From positions 1-29,446 of the forward strand of contig USRT01000026.1 in assembly GCA_900557195.1 (NCBI GenBank): 29,446 nucleotides of DNA, written 5' to 3'. The translations under genes and the position numbers were made by a program. This DNA comes from an uncultured Clostridium sp. Its GTDB lineage: Bacteria > Bacillota > Clostridia > TANB77 > CAG-508. Below, piece by piece: positions 1-8,095 of the stretch. The notes below the pieces were generated by a model that saw only the letters and a list, made by a program, of their open reading frames with translations, did not search any database and was not told the origin of the DNA. Position 1 is the stretch's first letter. Every line of letters begins with the position of its first letter.

Positions 1-137
1 AAATAATTTGTAATTTTTTTGCAAAAAGTGCGACACTTATTATTGCAATTTATAGTTTAATAATTTGGGTTTATTTTATTTGAAAAAAGTAGACAAAGAT
101 GATAAAATCAAAAATAATGATAAAAAGAAAGGAGTGT

Positions 138-185
138 ATGATTATATATCATACAAATAGAAATGAATATTTTAGAATCATGTAA
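138..185 (+). other. Possible 15-codon leader ORF overlapping the radical SAM start
   Basis: An AAAGGAG ribosome site at about 128-134 sits 3 nt before ATG 138. That ATG opens a 15-codon frame which stops at 183-185, inside the next gene. The downstream gene's ATG at 163 has no Shine-Dalgarno of its own and lies about 28 nt beyond this site. Translational coupling or re-initiation would explain the arrangement. The ORF is too short to judge by composition, and a chance ATG is possible. Confidence 0.3.
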
Positions 186-1044
186 GATGTGCCCACATGA
201 GTGTAAAGTTAATAGACTGAATGGAAAAATAGGTAGATGCAAGAGTACTGATAAAATAAAAATAGCACTAGCTTCACTACATAAATATGAAGAGCCTTGT
301 ATTAGTGGATATAATGGATCTGGAACTATATTTTTTTCAAATTGTAATTTACAATGCAAATATTGTCAAAATTATAAGATTAGTCAAGAAGGAAAGGGAT
401 TTGAAATTTCTATAAAAAAGTTAGCAGAAATAATGTTAGAAGAGCAAGATAAAGGTGCACATAATATTAATTTAGTAACGCCTACTATGTATGCAGTTCA
501 GATAATTGAAGCAATAAAGATTGCAAAGTGTAAAGGGTTAAATATACCTATTATATATAATACTAATGGATATGAGAGTGTAGACACTATTAAGATGTTA
601 AAGGGATATATTGATGTATATATGCCAGATTTAAAATATTATTCTGATGATATTGCAAAAAGATATTCGAACATTGATAAATATTTTTCGGTTGCTACAG
701 AAGCAATTAAAGAAATGGTTAATCAAGTAGGATATCCAATATTTGATGAAGAAGGAATGATAAAAAAAGGTGTAATAATTAGGCATTTGGTATTACCAAA
801 TCATATACAAAATACGAAAAACATTTTGAAATGGATAAAAGAAAATTTATCAGATAAAATTTATGTAAGTATCATGGCACAATATTTTCCAACATATAAG
901 GCAAAAGAGGATTTATTACTAAATAGAAAGATTAATAGAAAAGAATATAAGCAAATAGAGACATTTCTATATACATTAGATTTGAAAAATGGGTATATAC
1001 AGGAGCTTGGAGAACATGAAGAGGAATATGTACCAGATTTTTAA
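163..1044 (+). CDS. Radical SAM protein, PflX-like (pyruvate formate-lyase activating enzyme homologue, COG1313)
   Basis: A 293-residue protein. The N-terminus carries a cysteine cluster (CKMCPHEC, then GRC), followed by EEPCISG and GSGTIFFSNCN. The radical SAM cluster motif CNLQCKYC (CxxxCxxC) lies at about residues 60-68 and would bind the [4Fe-4S] cluster that cleaves S-adenosylmethionine. GAHNINLVTPT and the DLKYY / YFSVATEAI segments match the PflX family over full length. The family resembles pyruvate formate-lyase activases, but its physiological substrate is not established. ATG 163 is chosen because an in-frame stop lies at 139-141; it lacks a close ribosome site. The gene stands alone, and a promoter for the next operon follows it. 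Confidence 0.85.
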   Translation: MNILESCKMCPHECKVNRLNGKIGRCKSTDKIKIALASLHKYEEPCISGYNGSGTIFFSNCNLQCKYCQNYKISQEGKGFEISIKKLAEIMLEEQDKGAHNINLVTPTMYAVQIIEAIKIAKCKGLNIPIIYNTNGYESVDTIKMLKGYIDVYMPDLKYYSDDIAKRYSNIDKYFSVATEAIKEMVNQVGYPIFDEEGMIKKGVIIRHLVLPNHIQNTKNILKWIKENLSDKIYVSIMAQYFPTYKAKEDLLLNRKINRKEYKQIETFLYTLDLKNGYIQELGEHEEEYVPDF

Positions 1045-1062
1045 TAAAAATAATAAAATTAC

Positions 1063-1091
1063 TTGCCATAAATATAGTCTTTTGATATAGT
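1063..1091 (+). promoter_or_regulatory. Sigma-A-like promoter before the DUF3006/MBL pair
   Basis: TTGCCA (1063-1068), a 17-nt spacer and TATAGT (1086-1091) make a good vegetative promoter about 90 nt before the first start codon of the pair. It is recognised by eye only. Confidence 0.55.
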
Positions 1092-1179
1092 ATAGAAGGA
1101 ATAAATACTAAGATACATAAGTATTATAACTTTATGAAAAATTAGGGGGCAGTTTTATAAAATTTAAGGAGGACTGTCT

Positions 1180-1524
1180 ATGGAACTTAATAATATCAAA
1201 AGTGAACATTTTAAATACAGAAATGAGTGTGAAATAATTAATTTAGATAAAATAAATATATCCAATTTTTTAAAAGAGCTTTCAGAAAGGATAGAAAAAA
1301 TGCAAGACATTTTAGTTATTGATAGAATCGAAGGAGAATATGCTATTTGTGAAAATAGACAAACAAAAGAAATGATAGATATAAATTTGAAAGATTTACC
1401 ACAAGAAATAAAAGAAGGAACAGTACTAAAATGGAATAATGGAAAATATGAGATAGATATTGAAGAGCAAAATAATATTGAAAATCGAATAAAGCAAAAG
1501 ATGGATAATTTATGGAATAATTAA
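1180..1524 (+). CDS. DUF3006-domain protein
   Basis: A 114-residue protein. The core from about residue 43 (ILVIDRIEGEYAICENR, then EMIDINLKDLP, EGTVLKW and GKYEID) matches the small DUF3006 fold, whose members begin with a V-x-DRxE-G-x-Y-A pattern. The C-terminus has the family's short KMDNLW tail. The roughly 40 residues before the core are polar and unassigned. TAAGGAGG lies just upstream of ATG 1180. DUF3006 genes commonly sit beside ComEC-like metallo-beta-lactamase genes, as here, where the next ORF starts 24 nt downstream. The molecular function is unknown. Confidence 0.75.
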   Translation: MELNNIKSEHFKYRNECEIINLDKINISNFLKELSERIEKMQDILVIDRIEGEYAICENRQTKEMIDINLKDLPQEIKEGTVLKWNNGKYEIDIEEQNNIENRIKQKMDNLWNN

Positions 1525-1548
1525 GATAAATGTTTTAGGGGGCAAAAG

Positions 1549-2463
1549 ATGAAAAAGGTTAAAGAAAATAATATTGTAAAACTTATATTAACAATTGCCA
1601 TTGGAATTATACTTCTAATTTTAGGAAGTACAAATGAACAAATAGGTAAGATGCTTGGAAATATGAATACAAATCAAGATATAGACAAAGTGCAATTAGA
1701 TGGATTAACTATATCTTATGGTGAAAATGTAATTAAAGAAATTACAGATACAAATAATCTTAAAGTATATTATTTTGATGTAGGACAAGCTGATAGCATA
1801 TTAATAGTTAATAATAATCAAACAATGTTAATTGATGCAGGAAATAATGATGATGGAGAATTAATTGTAAATAATATAAAAAAATTAGGAATTTCAAAAC
1901 TTGATTATGTAATTGGAACACATCCTCATGAAGATCATATAGGAGGATTAGATAATGTAATTGATGCTTTTGATATAGGAACAATATATATGCCAAAGGT
2001 TCAAACAAATACTAAAACTTTTGAAGATGTTTTAGATTCAATAAGTAATAAAGGTTTAACTGTTACAGCTCCTAAAGTAGGAGATAAATTTCAAGTTGGA
2101 AATGCAAATTGTGAGGTAATGTCTATAGGTGAAGATTCTTCGAATTTAAATTCTACATCTATAGTAATTAGGATGGAATATAATAATAAAAGTTACTTAT
2201 TTATGGGAGATGCAGAACAAGTAAATGAAGCTGCAAGAGAATGGCCAGAAACTGATATATTAAAGGTTGGTCATCATGGTTCATCAACAAGTTCATCACA
2301 AAAATTTTTAAATCAAGTAAAACCTAAAATTGCTATTATACAATTAGGACAAGGAAATAAATATGGACATCCACATGATGAAGTTATTAAAAGATTAGAA
2401 AAGATGAATGTGACTATATATAGAACAGATTTGCAAAAAGATATATTAATAGAGCAAGAGTAA
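1549..2463 (+). CDS. Membrane-anchored ComEC-like metallo-beta-lactamase-fold hydrolase
   Basis: A 304-residue protein. One hydrophobic segment (about residues 10-27) anchors it to the membrane, so the enzymatic domain is probably extracytoplasmic. The domain has the ComEC/Rec2 C-terminal pattern: YYFDVGQADSILI, MLIDAGNN, the metal motif THPHEDHIGG (HxHxDH), SYLFMGDAE, LKVGHHGSSTSSS and YGHPHDEV. ComEC proteins take up DNA, and their MBL domain is thought to be a nuclease. This protein lacks the transmembrane competence channel, so it is better called a ComEC-like hydrolase; nuclease activity is inference. It follows the DUF3006 gene in one operon and is closed by a strong terminator. Confidence 0.85.
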   Translation: MKKVKENNIVKLILTIAIGIILLILGSTNEQIGKMLGNMNTNQDIDKVQLDGLTISYGENVIKEITDTNNLKVYYFDVGQADSILIVNNNQTMLIDAGNNDDGELIVNNIKKLGISKLDYVIGTHPHEDHIGGLDNVIDAFDIGTIYMPKVQTNTKTFEDVLDSISNKGLTVTAPKVGDKFQVGNANCEVMSIGEDSSNLNSTSIVIRMEYNNKSYLFMGDAEQVNEAAREWPETDILKVGHHGSSTSSSQKFLNQVKPKIAIIQLGQGNKYGHPHDEVIKRLEKMNVTIYRTDLQKDILIEQE

Positions 2464-2482
2464 TATATAAATAATAAAAAGA

Positions 2483-2519
2483 AACAGTAGTGTATGAGAA
2501 AAATACATTACTGTTTTTT
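2483..2519 (+). terminator. Rho-independent terminator after the MBL gene
   Basis: A 13-bp stem (2483-2495 with 2503-2515, one G-T wobble) and a 7-nt loop, followed by a T run. It lies 20 nt after the stop codon. Confidence 0.85.
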
Positions 2520-2576
2520 GGCAAATAAATATTTCATTAAAGCTGAATAAATAATGGATATGAAAACTTGATACAG

Positions 2577-2609
2577 AAAAATCGCCAGACTTAATAGTCT
2601 AGCGATTTT
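2577..2609 (-). terminator. Terminator for tRNA-Leu (also hairpin on plus)
   Basis: Arms 2578-2590 and 2597-2609 pair around a 6-nt loop with one mismatch. On the minus strand the stem begins 6 nt after the tRNA CCA end and is followed by a short T run. Confidence 0.7.
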
Positions 2610-2615
2610 ATAATT

Positions 2616-2698
2616 TGGTGCCTAAGGTGGGACTCGAACCCACATGGTTTCCCGCACGATTTTGAGTCGTGTGCGTCTGCCAGTTCCGCCACTCAGGC
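2616..2698 (-). tRNA. tRNA-Leu(CAA)
   Basis: The minus strand folds into a class II tRNA. The acceptor GCCTGAG pairs with CTTAGGC, the discriminator is A, and CCA is encoded (2616-2618). The anticodon arm CACGA-CTCAAAA-TCGTG carries anticodon CAA (complement of 2662-2664), which reads UUG. A long variable arm precedes the T arm TGGG-TTCGAGT-CCCA. All arms are intact. Confidence 0.97.
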
Positions 2699-2799
2699 AT
2701 AAATTAGAAATCTTTATATATAATAACAGAATTTATAAAAATTCGCAATATATTTTATGATATTTTTATGAAATATATAATTTTTGTCTGTATATAAAT

Positions 2800-2828
2800 T
2801 TGATTTGGATTACATAATATGGTATAAT
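2800..2828 (+). promoter_or_regulatory. Promoter of the GNAT gene
   Basis: TTGATT (2800-2805), a 17-nt spacer and a perfect TATAAT (2823-2828), 35 nt before the start codon. The gene is therefore a single transcription unit with its own terminator. Confidence 0.75.
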
Positions 2829-2862
2829 TTAAAAGAAATCTACTAAAAGGAGGGATTTGAAG

Positions 2863-3363
2863 ATGACTTTGCGGAAAGCAGAGTTAACAGACTTTACACA
2901 ATTTTGTGTATTATATGCTGAATCTTCCTACCAGGTCTTATACTTGCCAGATGAATCTGATGAAGAGCATAAAGTAACAGATGAAGAAATTAATTCTGTT
3001 TTAGATATGCTCCAAATCGATTTAGAATTTATTAACTCTCAATACGAAAAACTTTCACAAGAAAGGTATGAAGAGATGTTAAAAAATAAGAAAATCTTCT
3101 TATTAGAAGATGATAATGGTCAGATTGTTGGCTATATATCAGCTATTGTAATTAAGAGATATTCTTATAGAATCGACGAGATTGCAATGATAAATCGGAA
3201 ATGTGATGCTTTTACATTACGAACTATCATTGCAGACTTGGTTTCAAAAATTCCAAACATGAAAGAAATTTCGATTTTTCCTTCAAACAAGAAGGCAAAA
3301 GAAATACTCGAAATGTTGGAATTCCAAAAGGATAGAGGAGGGATATACAGTAAGAGAATGTAG
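2863..3363 (+). CDS. GNAT-family N-acetyltransferase; carries two in-frame CGG codons
   Basis: A 166-residue protein with GNAT features: N-terminal TLRKAELTDF, a central strand pattern (KIFLLEDDNGQIVGYISA), and a C-terminal PSNKKAKEILEMLEFQKD helix/strand typical of acetyl-CoA-dependent acyltransferases. The substrate is unknown. ATG 2863 is preferred over TTG 2857 because AGGAGG (2848-2853) is 9 nt upstream of it. Codon use differs from the neighbours (TCC, CTC, ATC, CAG and GAC are more frequent), which suggests recent transfer. It is the only gene here with CGG codons (2872-2874 and 3196-3198) that must be read in frame. If CGG causes +1 shifting in this cell, translation would end after seven residues (TAA at 2885-2887). 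Confidence 0.8.
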   Translation: MTLRKAELTDFTQFCVLYAESSYQVLYLPDESDEEHKVTDEEINSVLDMLQIDLEFINSQYEKLSQERYEEMLKNKKIFLLEDDNGQIVGYISAIVIKRYSYRIDEIAMINRKCDAFTLRTIIADLVSKIPNMKEISIFPSNKKAKEILEMLEFQKDRGGIYSKRM

Positions 3364-3390
3364 TATGTGAATACATCTACATTCTCTTTA
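3353..3390 (+). terminator. Hairpin terminator overlapping the GNAT stop codon
   Basis: A perfect 11-bp outer stem (3353-3363 with 3377-3387) encloses a further ATGT/ACAT pairing. A T-rich tract follows. The left arm contains the last codons and stop of the gene. Confidence 0.7.
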
Positions 3391-3481
3391 TTAGTAATAA
3401 ATATTAATTAGCTTATATTATTTAAATATATTTTAGAACTTGTATTTTATAAGCATAAACTATGATATTATTTAAGTTTGA

Positions 3482-3511
3482 AATGATTAAATTAACTTAA
3501 CTTTAATCATT
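3482..3511. repeat. 10-bp inverted repeat upstream of natA
   Basis: AATGATTAAA (3482-3491) and its exact reverse complement (3502-3511) flank 10 nt. There is no T run, so it could be a regulator site rather than a terminator. It lies about 50 nt before the natA -10 box. Confidence 0.4.
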
Positions 3512-3557
3512 ATATATTGTATTATTTTGTAATAAAAGTAGTAGTACAATATTAAGC

Positions 3558-3573
3558 TATGTGATATAATTTT
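3558..3573 (+). promoter_or_regulatory. -10 region of natAB, shared 16-mer
   Basis: TATGTGATATAATTTT contains a perfect TATAAT (3565-3570) 27 nt before the natA ATG. The same 16 bases recur at 5795-5810 before the hydrolase operon. No good -35 is seen here. Confidence 0.55.
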
Positions 3574-3597
3574 AAAAAATAAAAAGGGAGGAATATC

Positions 3598-4497
3598 ATG
3601 GGATTAAAAGTATCAAATGTAGATAAAAGTTTTTCTGGTAAAAAAGCAGTAGATAATATTTCATTTGAAATAGACAAGCCTGGTGTTTTTGGTTTACTTG
3701 GAACAAATGGTGCAGGAAAAACTACAACAATTAGAATGTTATTAGGAATAATAAACAAAGATAAAGGATTAATTTCTTGGAATGGTAAAGATGTAAAAAG
3801 GAAACATGTAAATTTTGGATATATGCCAGAAGAAAGGGGAGTATATCCTAAAACAAAAATATTTGATCAACTTATGTATTTTGCAGAATTAAAAGGGATG
3901 AGAAAAAGTAAAGCAGAAGAAGCTATTAAATATTGGCTAAAAAAATTAGAAATTGAAGAATATATTAATATGCCAGCAGAAAAATTATCTAAAGGAAATC
4001 AGCAAAAAGTTCAATTTGTTATTGCGGTTATGCATGACCCAGAACTTATAGTACTAGATGAGCCTTTTAGTGGATTAGATCCTGTTAATACAGAATTATT
4101 AAAAAAGATTATATTAGAGTTAGTAAAAATGGGAAAATACATAATAATGTCAAGCCACCAAATGACATCTATAGAAGAATTTTGTACAGATATTTTAATA
4201 CTAAATAGAGGAAAAACTATATTAAAAGGAAATTTGAAAACTATAAAAAATTCATATCCAGCAAATAAATTAGAAATTGTAGTTAATAAAAATATTGATA
4301 AAGAAATAGAAAATATAGGATTTCACGATTATGAGAATATAGATAACAGATATAGTATAACAATTAATTCGGAAGAAAAAGCAAATATATTATTTAAAAA
4401 CTTAGCTTTAGTAGATGATTTAAATGTAATTAAATTTGAATTAAAGAAACCAAGTTTGAATGACATATTTATAGAAAAGGTAGGTGTACAAAAATGA
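3598..4497 (+). CDS. natA: ABC transporter ATP-binding protein, NatA type
   Basis: A 299-residue ATPase. It has Walker A GTNGAGKTTT (about residues 35-44), Q-loop region GYMPEERG, signature LSKGNQQKV (about 130-138), Walker B LIVLDEP with D-loop SGLDP, and switch histidine SSHQM. A C-terminal domain of about 90 residues follows, as in NatA-like exporters. It would energise the permease encoded next, with which it overlaps by 4 nt (ATGA). NatAB of Bacillus exports sodium; family members also export peptides or drugs, so the substrate is inferred only. GGGAGG precedes the ATG. Confidence 0.85.
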   Translation: MGLKVSNVDKSFSGKKAVDNISFEIDKPGVFGLLGTNGAGKTTTIRMLLGIINKDKGLISWNGKDVKRKHVNFGYMPEERGVYPKTKIFDQLMYFAELKGMRKSKAEEAIKYWLKKLEIEEYINMPAEKLSKGNQQKVQFVIAVMHDPELIVLDEPFSGLDPVNTELLKKIILELVKMGKYIIMSSHQMTSIEEFCTDILILNRGKTILKGNLKTIKNSYPANKLEIVVNKNIDKEIENIGFHDYENIDNRYSITINSEEKANILFKNLALVDDLNVIKFELKKPSLNDIFIEKVGVQK

Positions 4498-5733
4498 AGG
4501 ATTTTACAATAGTTGCTAAGTTTACAGCAAAAGAGATGCTAAAGAGAAAATCATTTTTAATATCTAATTTAATTATTATATTAATAATCATTGTAGGTTT
4601 TAATATTCCAAATATTATAAATAATATAAAAGGAAATAATAGTGAGGAATCTTTAGAAAATATATTAATAGTAGATTCTAGTGATATTTATGGAAAAGCT
4701 CTAGATGTTTTAAGTCAAGCAGAAAATGATAACAAATTTCAAATAACACATGAGAATATCTCAAAAGAACAAATAAAAGAGAAAATAGATAATAATGAAA
4801 TAGAATCTGCAATAATAATTTCATTGGATAATGGAAATGTTAAACTAGACTATGTTGTAGATAGTTTAGGGATGGGAAGTTCAAATGAAGAGCCAATCAA
4901 CATGCTTGTTAGCATGTACAAAAATATGAAACTTGCTGATATGGGATTTTCAGCAGAGAAAATCGTAGAATTTAATAATCCTGTTATAACAACAGTAACA
5001 GAACTTAAAGAAGGTTCATCTGGTTCTATGTTATTTGTAGCAATGATGCTTAGTATAGTTTTATTTTATGCTATATATTTTTGTGCATACCAAGTATCTA
5101 GTTCTATTACAACAGAAAAAACATCTAAAATAATGGAAACTCTAGTAACATCAACTACTCCTAAAACAATTGTACTTGGTAAAACTGCTGGAATTGGAAT
5201 TGTTCGGATTATTGCAAGTTATAACAATTATAGTTGTAGCTTTTATATCATATAAAGCATTTTTACCAGAAGGAATGTTAGATGGAATAATAGATTTTTC
5301 AAAAATAACACCAGGATTTATTGGAATTACATTAATTTATTTTATATTAGGATATGTACTTTATGCATTATTATATGCTTTAACTGGTTCTACTGTAAGT
5401 AAACCAGAAGATATAAATTCAGCAAATAGTCCAGTTGCAATACTTGCAGTAATAGGATTTTATTTAGCATATTTTTCTATGATGAATCCTACAAGTAATG
5501 TAAATACTTTCGCATCAATTTTTCCGTTTTCATCAGCATTTAGTATGCCATTTAGGATAATAGGAAATACAGCAACAACTAGTCAGATAATTATATCTAT
5601 TGTTACAATGATTATAACAATATTACTTGTAGCAAAAATTGCAATAAAAATATATTCTTCAGCAATATTACATTATGGAACCAAATTACAAATGAAAGAT
5701 ATTTTGAAAATATATAAAGATAAAAACAATTAA
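4494..5733 (+). CDS. natB: ABC-2 type permease, NatB type, read through a +1 shift at CGG
   Basis: A permease of 412 residues after the shift. There is a hydrophobic N-terminal segment (about residues 20-38), a large extracytoplasmic domain, and then several membrane segments starting around residue 178. In the conventional frame the protein ends at 5255. Family similarity continues in the next frame: EKTSKIMETL, TTPKTIVLGK, GIGIV, then GLLQVITIIV. The two halves join precisely if the C of the in-frame CGG (5205-5207) is skipped: GTT-C-GGA reads Val-Gly. No ribosome site or plausible start exists for a separate second ORF. It overlaps natA by 4 nt. Confidence 0.85.
5205..5208 (+). other. +1 recoding site 1 (CGGA), natB
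   Basis: GTT-CGGA: the C must be skipped (or CGGA read as one Gly codon) to keep the permease frame. The zero frame stops 16 codons after CGG. Confidence 0.8.
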
Positions 5734-5773
5734 AGAAGGGAAAGAGTGAGTTTGTATTTTTTGAATATTTAGT

Positions 5774-5810
5774 TCACATTTGTGATGTAAAAGATATGTG
5801 ATATAATTTT
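5774..5810 (+). promoter_or_regulatory. Promoter with palindromic operator-like site before the hydrolase operon
   Basis: TATAAT at 5802-5807 lies in the 16-mer shared with natA. TTGTGA (5780-5785) can serve as -35 with a 16-nt spacer. A perfect palindrome, TCACATTTGTGA (5774-5785), overlaps this -35, as expected of a repressor operator. The regulator is unknown. The rest of the 200-nt gap shows nothing else recognisable. Confidence 0.5.
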
Positions 5811-5933
5811 TATACATTAAATTAAAAAATTATAATTAGCAATATTTATTTTTTATTAATGTGCAAATCTTTTGCGTACTAAATGTACAAAAAAATGTAG
5901 TTCCGAATACAAAACAATCTAGGTAAAATTAAA

Positions 5934-6833
5934 GTGTTAGATTTTTTTATGAAATTGACTGTTGGATTTTGTGTGTTTATATTTTTGGGAATAGTATTTT
6001 GGATAAAACAGATAAGTGGTTCGAGAATACCAATAAAAGTTATAAAAGGATGCAAAATAAAAAAATATAAATACAAAAAAAGAAGAGTTTTTGTGATGAG
6101 AAATAGAAAGACTACTAATTCTGATTTAGTAATTTTATATATTCATGGTGGTTCATATGTTGCAGGAATTATGAAAGAACATTGGCTATTTTTAAATAAT
6201 ATTTGCATGGATATATCTGATTGTACAGTTATTATTCCAGATTATCCATTACCACCTAAATATAATTATAAAGATGTTTTTGGGATGGTAGAAGGATTAT
6301 ATAGTGAAATAATTAATAATGTAGATTCAGAAAAATTAATAGTAATGGGAGATTCAGCAGGTGGTGGATTATCACTTGCTTTGATGCAAAAAGTAGGAAT
6401 AGATAATAAAAAACAGCCAGAGAAATTAATATTAATTTCTCCTTGGCTTGATATAAAAATGCAAAATCCAAAAATTGATGAAGTTCAAAAAGTAGATAAA
6501 ATTCTTAATAAAAATGCATTGAAATTAGCTGGAAATCTTTATTTAGGAAAAGATAATAAAGATAGTTATTTAACAAGTCCAATTGATGGACCATTAGATA
6601 AATTAAGAAATGTTACTATATATACAGGAACTTATGATATTTTAAATCCAGATGTACAAGAATTGGTAAGACGCTTCAAAGAAGAGAATATAGATATTAA
6701 AGTTAACCAAACAGAAAAAGCTCAGCACATCTGGATTTTAAGTAAAAATAATAAGTTATATCATTCAAAAGAAGATTATAATGAATTGATTTTGGAATTA
6801 AAAGAATTAGAAAGGAAGGATAATGAAAGATAA
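5934..6833 (+). CDS. Alpha/beta hydrolase (hormone-sensitive lipase / HSL-like family), membrane-anchored
   Basis: A 299-residue protein with an N-terminal hydrophobic segment (about residues 7-25). The oxyanion motif HGGSY is near residue 72. The nucleophile elbow GDSAGGG is near 139, the acid Asp lies in GTYDILNPD (near 231), and the base His is in QHIW (near 262). These make a complete Ser-Asp-His triad of the carboxylesterase/lipase type. GTG 5934 is chosen, with a weak AGGT upstream; ATG 5949 is the alternative. It overlaps the next gene by 11 nt. Hydrolase, acetyltransferase and DUF6320 genes often travel together in Clostridia, which suggests an ester or acyl metabolism unit. The substrate is unknown. 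Confidence 0.8.
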   Translation: MLDFFMKLTVGFCVFIFLGIVFWIKQISGSRIPIKVIKGCKIKKYKYKKRRVFVMRNRKTTNSDLVILYIHGGSYVAGIMKEHWLFLNNICMDISDCTVIIPDYPLPPKYNYKDVFGMVEGLYSEIINNVDSEKLIVMGDSAGGGLSLALMQKVGIDNKKQPEKLILISPWLDIKMQNPKIDEVQKVDKILNKNALKLAGNLYLGKDNKDSYLTSPIDGPLDKLRNVTIYTGTYDILNPDVQELVRRFKEENIDIKVNQTEKAQHIWILSKNNKLYHSKEDYNELILELKELERKDNER

Positions 6834-8095
6834 TAATAAAATTGTATGGAGAAAGCTTGATAATTCAGCGAAGCTATTTCCTAGTATTTCAAGTAGAAAA
6901 TTTAGTACAGTTTTTAGAATATCTGGGGTATTAAATGAAGAGATAAAGCCTGATATTTTAGAAATATCTGTAAATGAGGCTTTAGAAAAATTTATTTCAT
7001 TTAAAGTAAAGTTAAGAAAAGGTTTATTTTGGTACTATTTAGAAGCAAATCGAAAAAATCCTATAATAGAGGAAGAAAATAATTACCCGTGTAAATATAT
7101 AAATCCAAATACTAACAATAATTATCTTTTTAAAGTAACATATTTTAGAAATAAAATTAATTTAGATGTATTTCATTCATTAACAGATGGAAATAGTGCA
7201 ACACGTTTTTTTAAAGAAATTATTTATAATTATATTGAAAATTCACATAAAGAAGAGTTTAAAATAAGTTCTAGAAATAAAATTATAATTGTTAATAATA
7301 CAGAAGATAGTTATTTAAAAAATTATAATAAACATTTAGGTAAAAGAGAAAAATCTAAAAAGGCATATATTATTAAAGGAAGAAAATTACCATTATTTGC
7401 AACAGGTGTAATTCATGGATATGTTGATTTATTTAAATTAAAGGAAGTTTGTAGAAAAAATGATATAACAATAACTCGGATATTTAACAGCAACTTTAAT
7501 AAAAGCAATATATCAAGAAAATTATAAAAAATATCATGGTAAAAAACCAATAAAAGTATGTATACCTGTTAACTTGAAGAAATATTTTAAATCAACAACA
7601 ATAAGTAACTTTTTTTCTTATATTACATTAGAAACAAATCTTAAAAGTGAAGAATTTGAGGATTTTGACAAGATTATAAAATTTGTAAAAAATGATTTTA
7701 AAAATAGATTAACAGAAGAAGAAATTACCAAAACTATGTCTGCTAATGTTAAATGGGGAAATAATCTATTTATTAAATTAATACCATTATTATTAAAAAA
7801 TATAATTTTAAAAATTAGTTATATGGAAATTAGAAAATATACTACAACTACACTTTCGAATGTGGGGAGGGTAAGTGTTTTGCCAGAATATAAAAAGTAT
7901 ATTGACAAATTCTTATTCTTATTAGCACCAGAACCAGTAGAGAAAATAAAGTGTTCTGCATGTTCTTATGAAAATAAATTAATTTTTACATTTACATCAA
8001 TATTGGAGGATATAAGTATAGAAAAAGCTTTTTTTAAACATTTAAAAGAGCAGGGAATAGATGTAGAGATAGAAGGAAATGGAGTTAGAGTATGA
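6823..8095 (+). CDS. Alcohol acetyltransferase / condensation-domain-like acyltransferase, read through a +1 shift at CGG
   Basis: A protein of 423 residues after the shift. HSLTDG, near residue 117, is the HxxxDG catalytic motif of the BAHD/condensation/alcohol-acetyltransferase superfamily. The C-terminal part has SNFFSYITLE and TTTLSNVGRVSVLP, the second conserved region (the DFGWG-like area of this family). The conventional frame stops at 7527, before that region. Skipping the C of the in-frame CGG at 7477-7479 gives TIT-GYLTATLIKAIYQE and continues without a gap. The second half has no start signal of its own. It sits between an esterase-like hydrolase and a DUF6320-like membrane protein, overlapping both, so it is probably one translationally coupled unit. 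Confidence 0.8.
7477..7480 (+). other. +1 recoding site 2 (CGGA), acetyltransferase
   Basis: ACT-CGGA: skipping C reads Thr-Gly and restores the acyltransferase frame. The zero frame reaches a stop at 7525-7527. The family usually has an acidic residue at the Gly position, so the site did not simply preserve an ancestral Gly. Confidence 0.78.
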
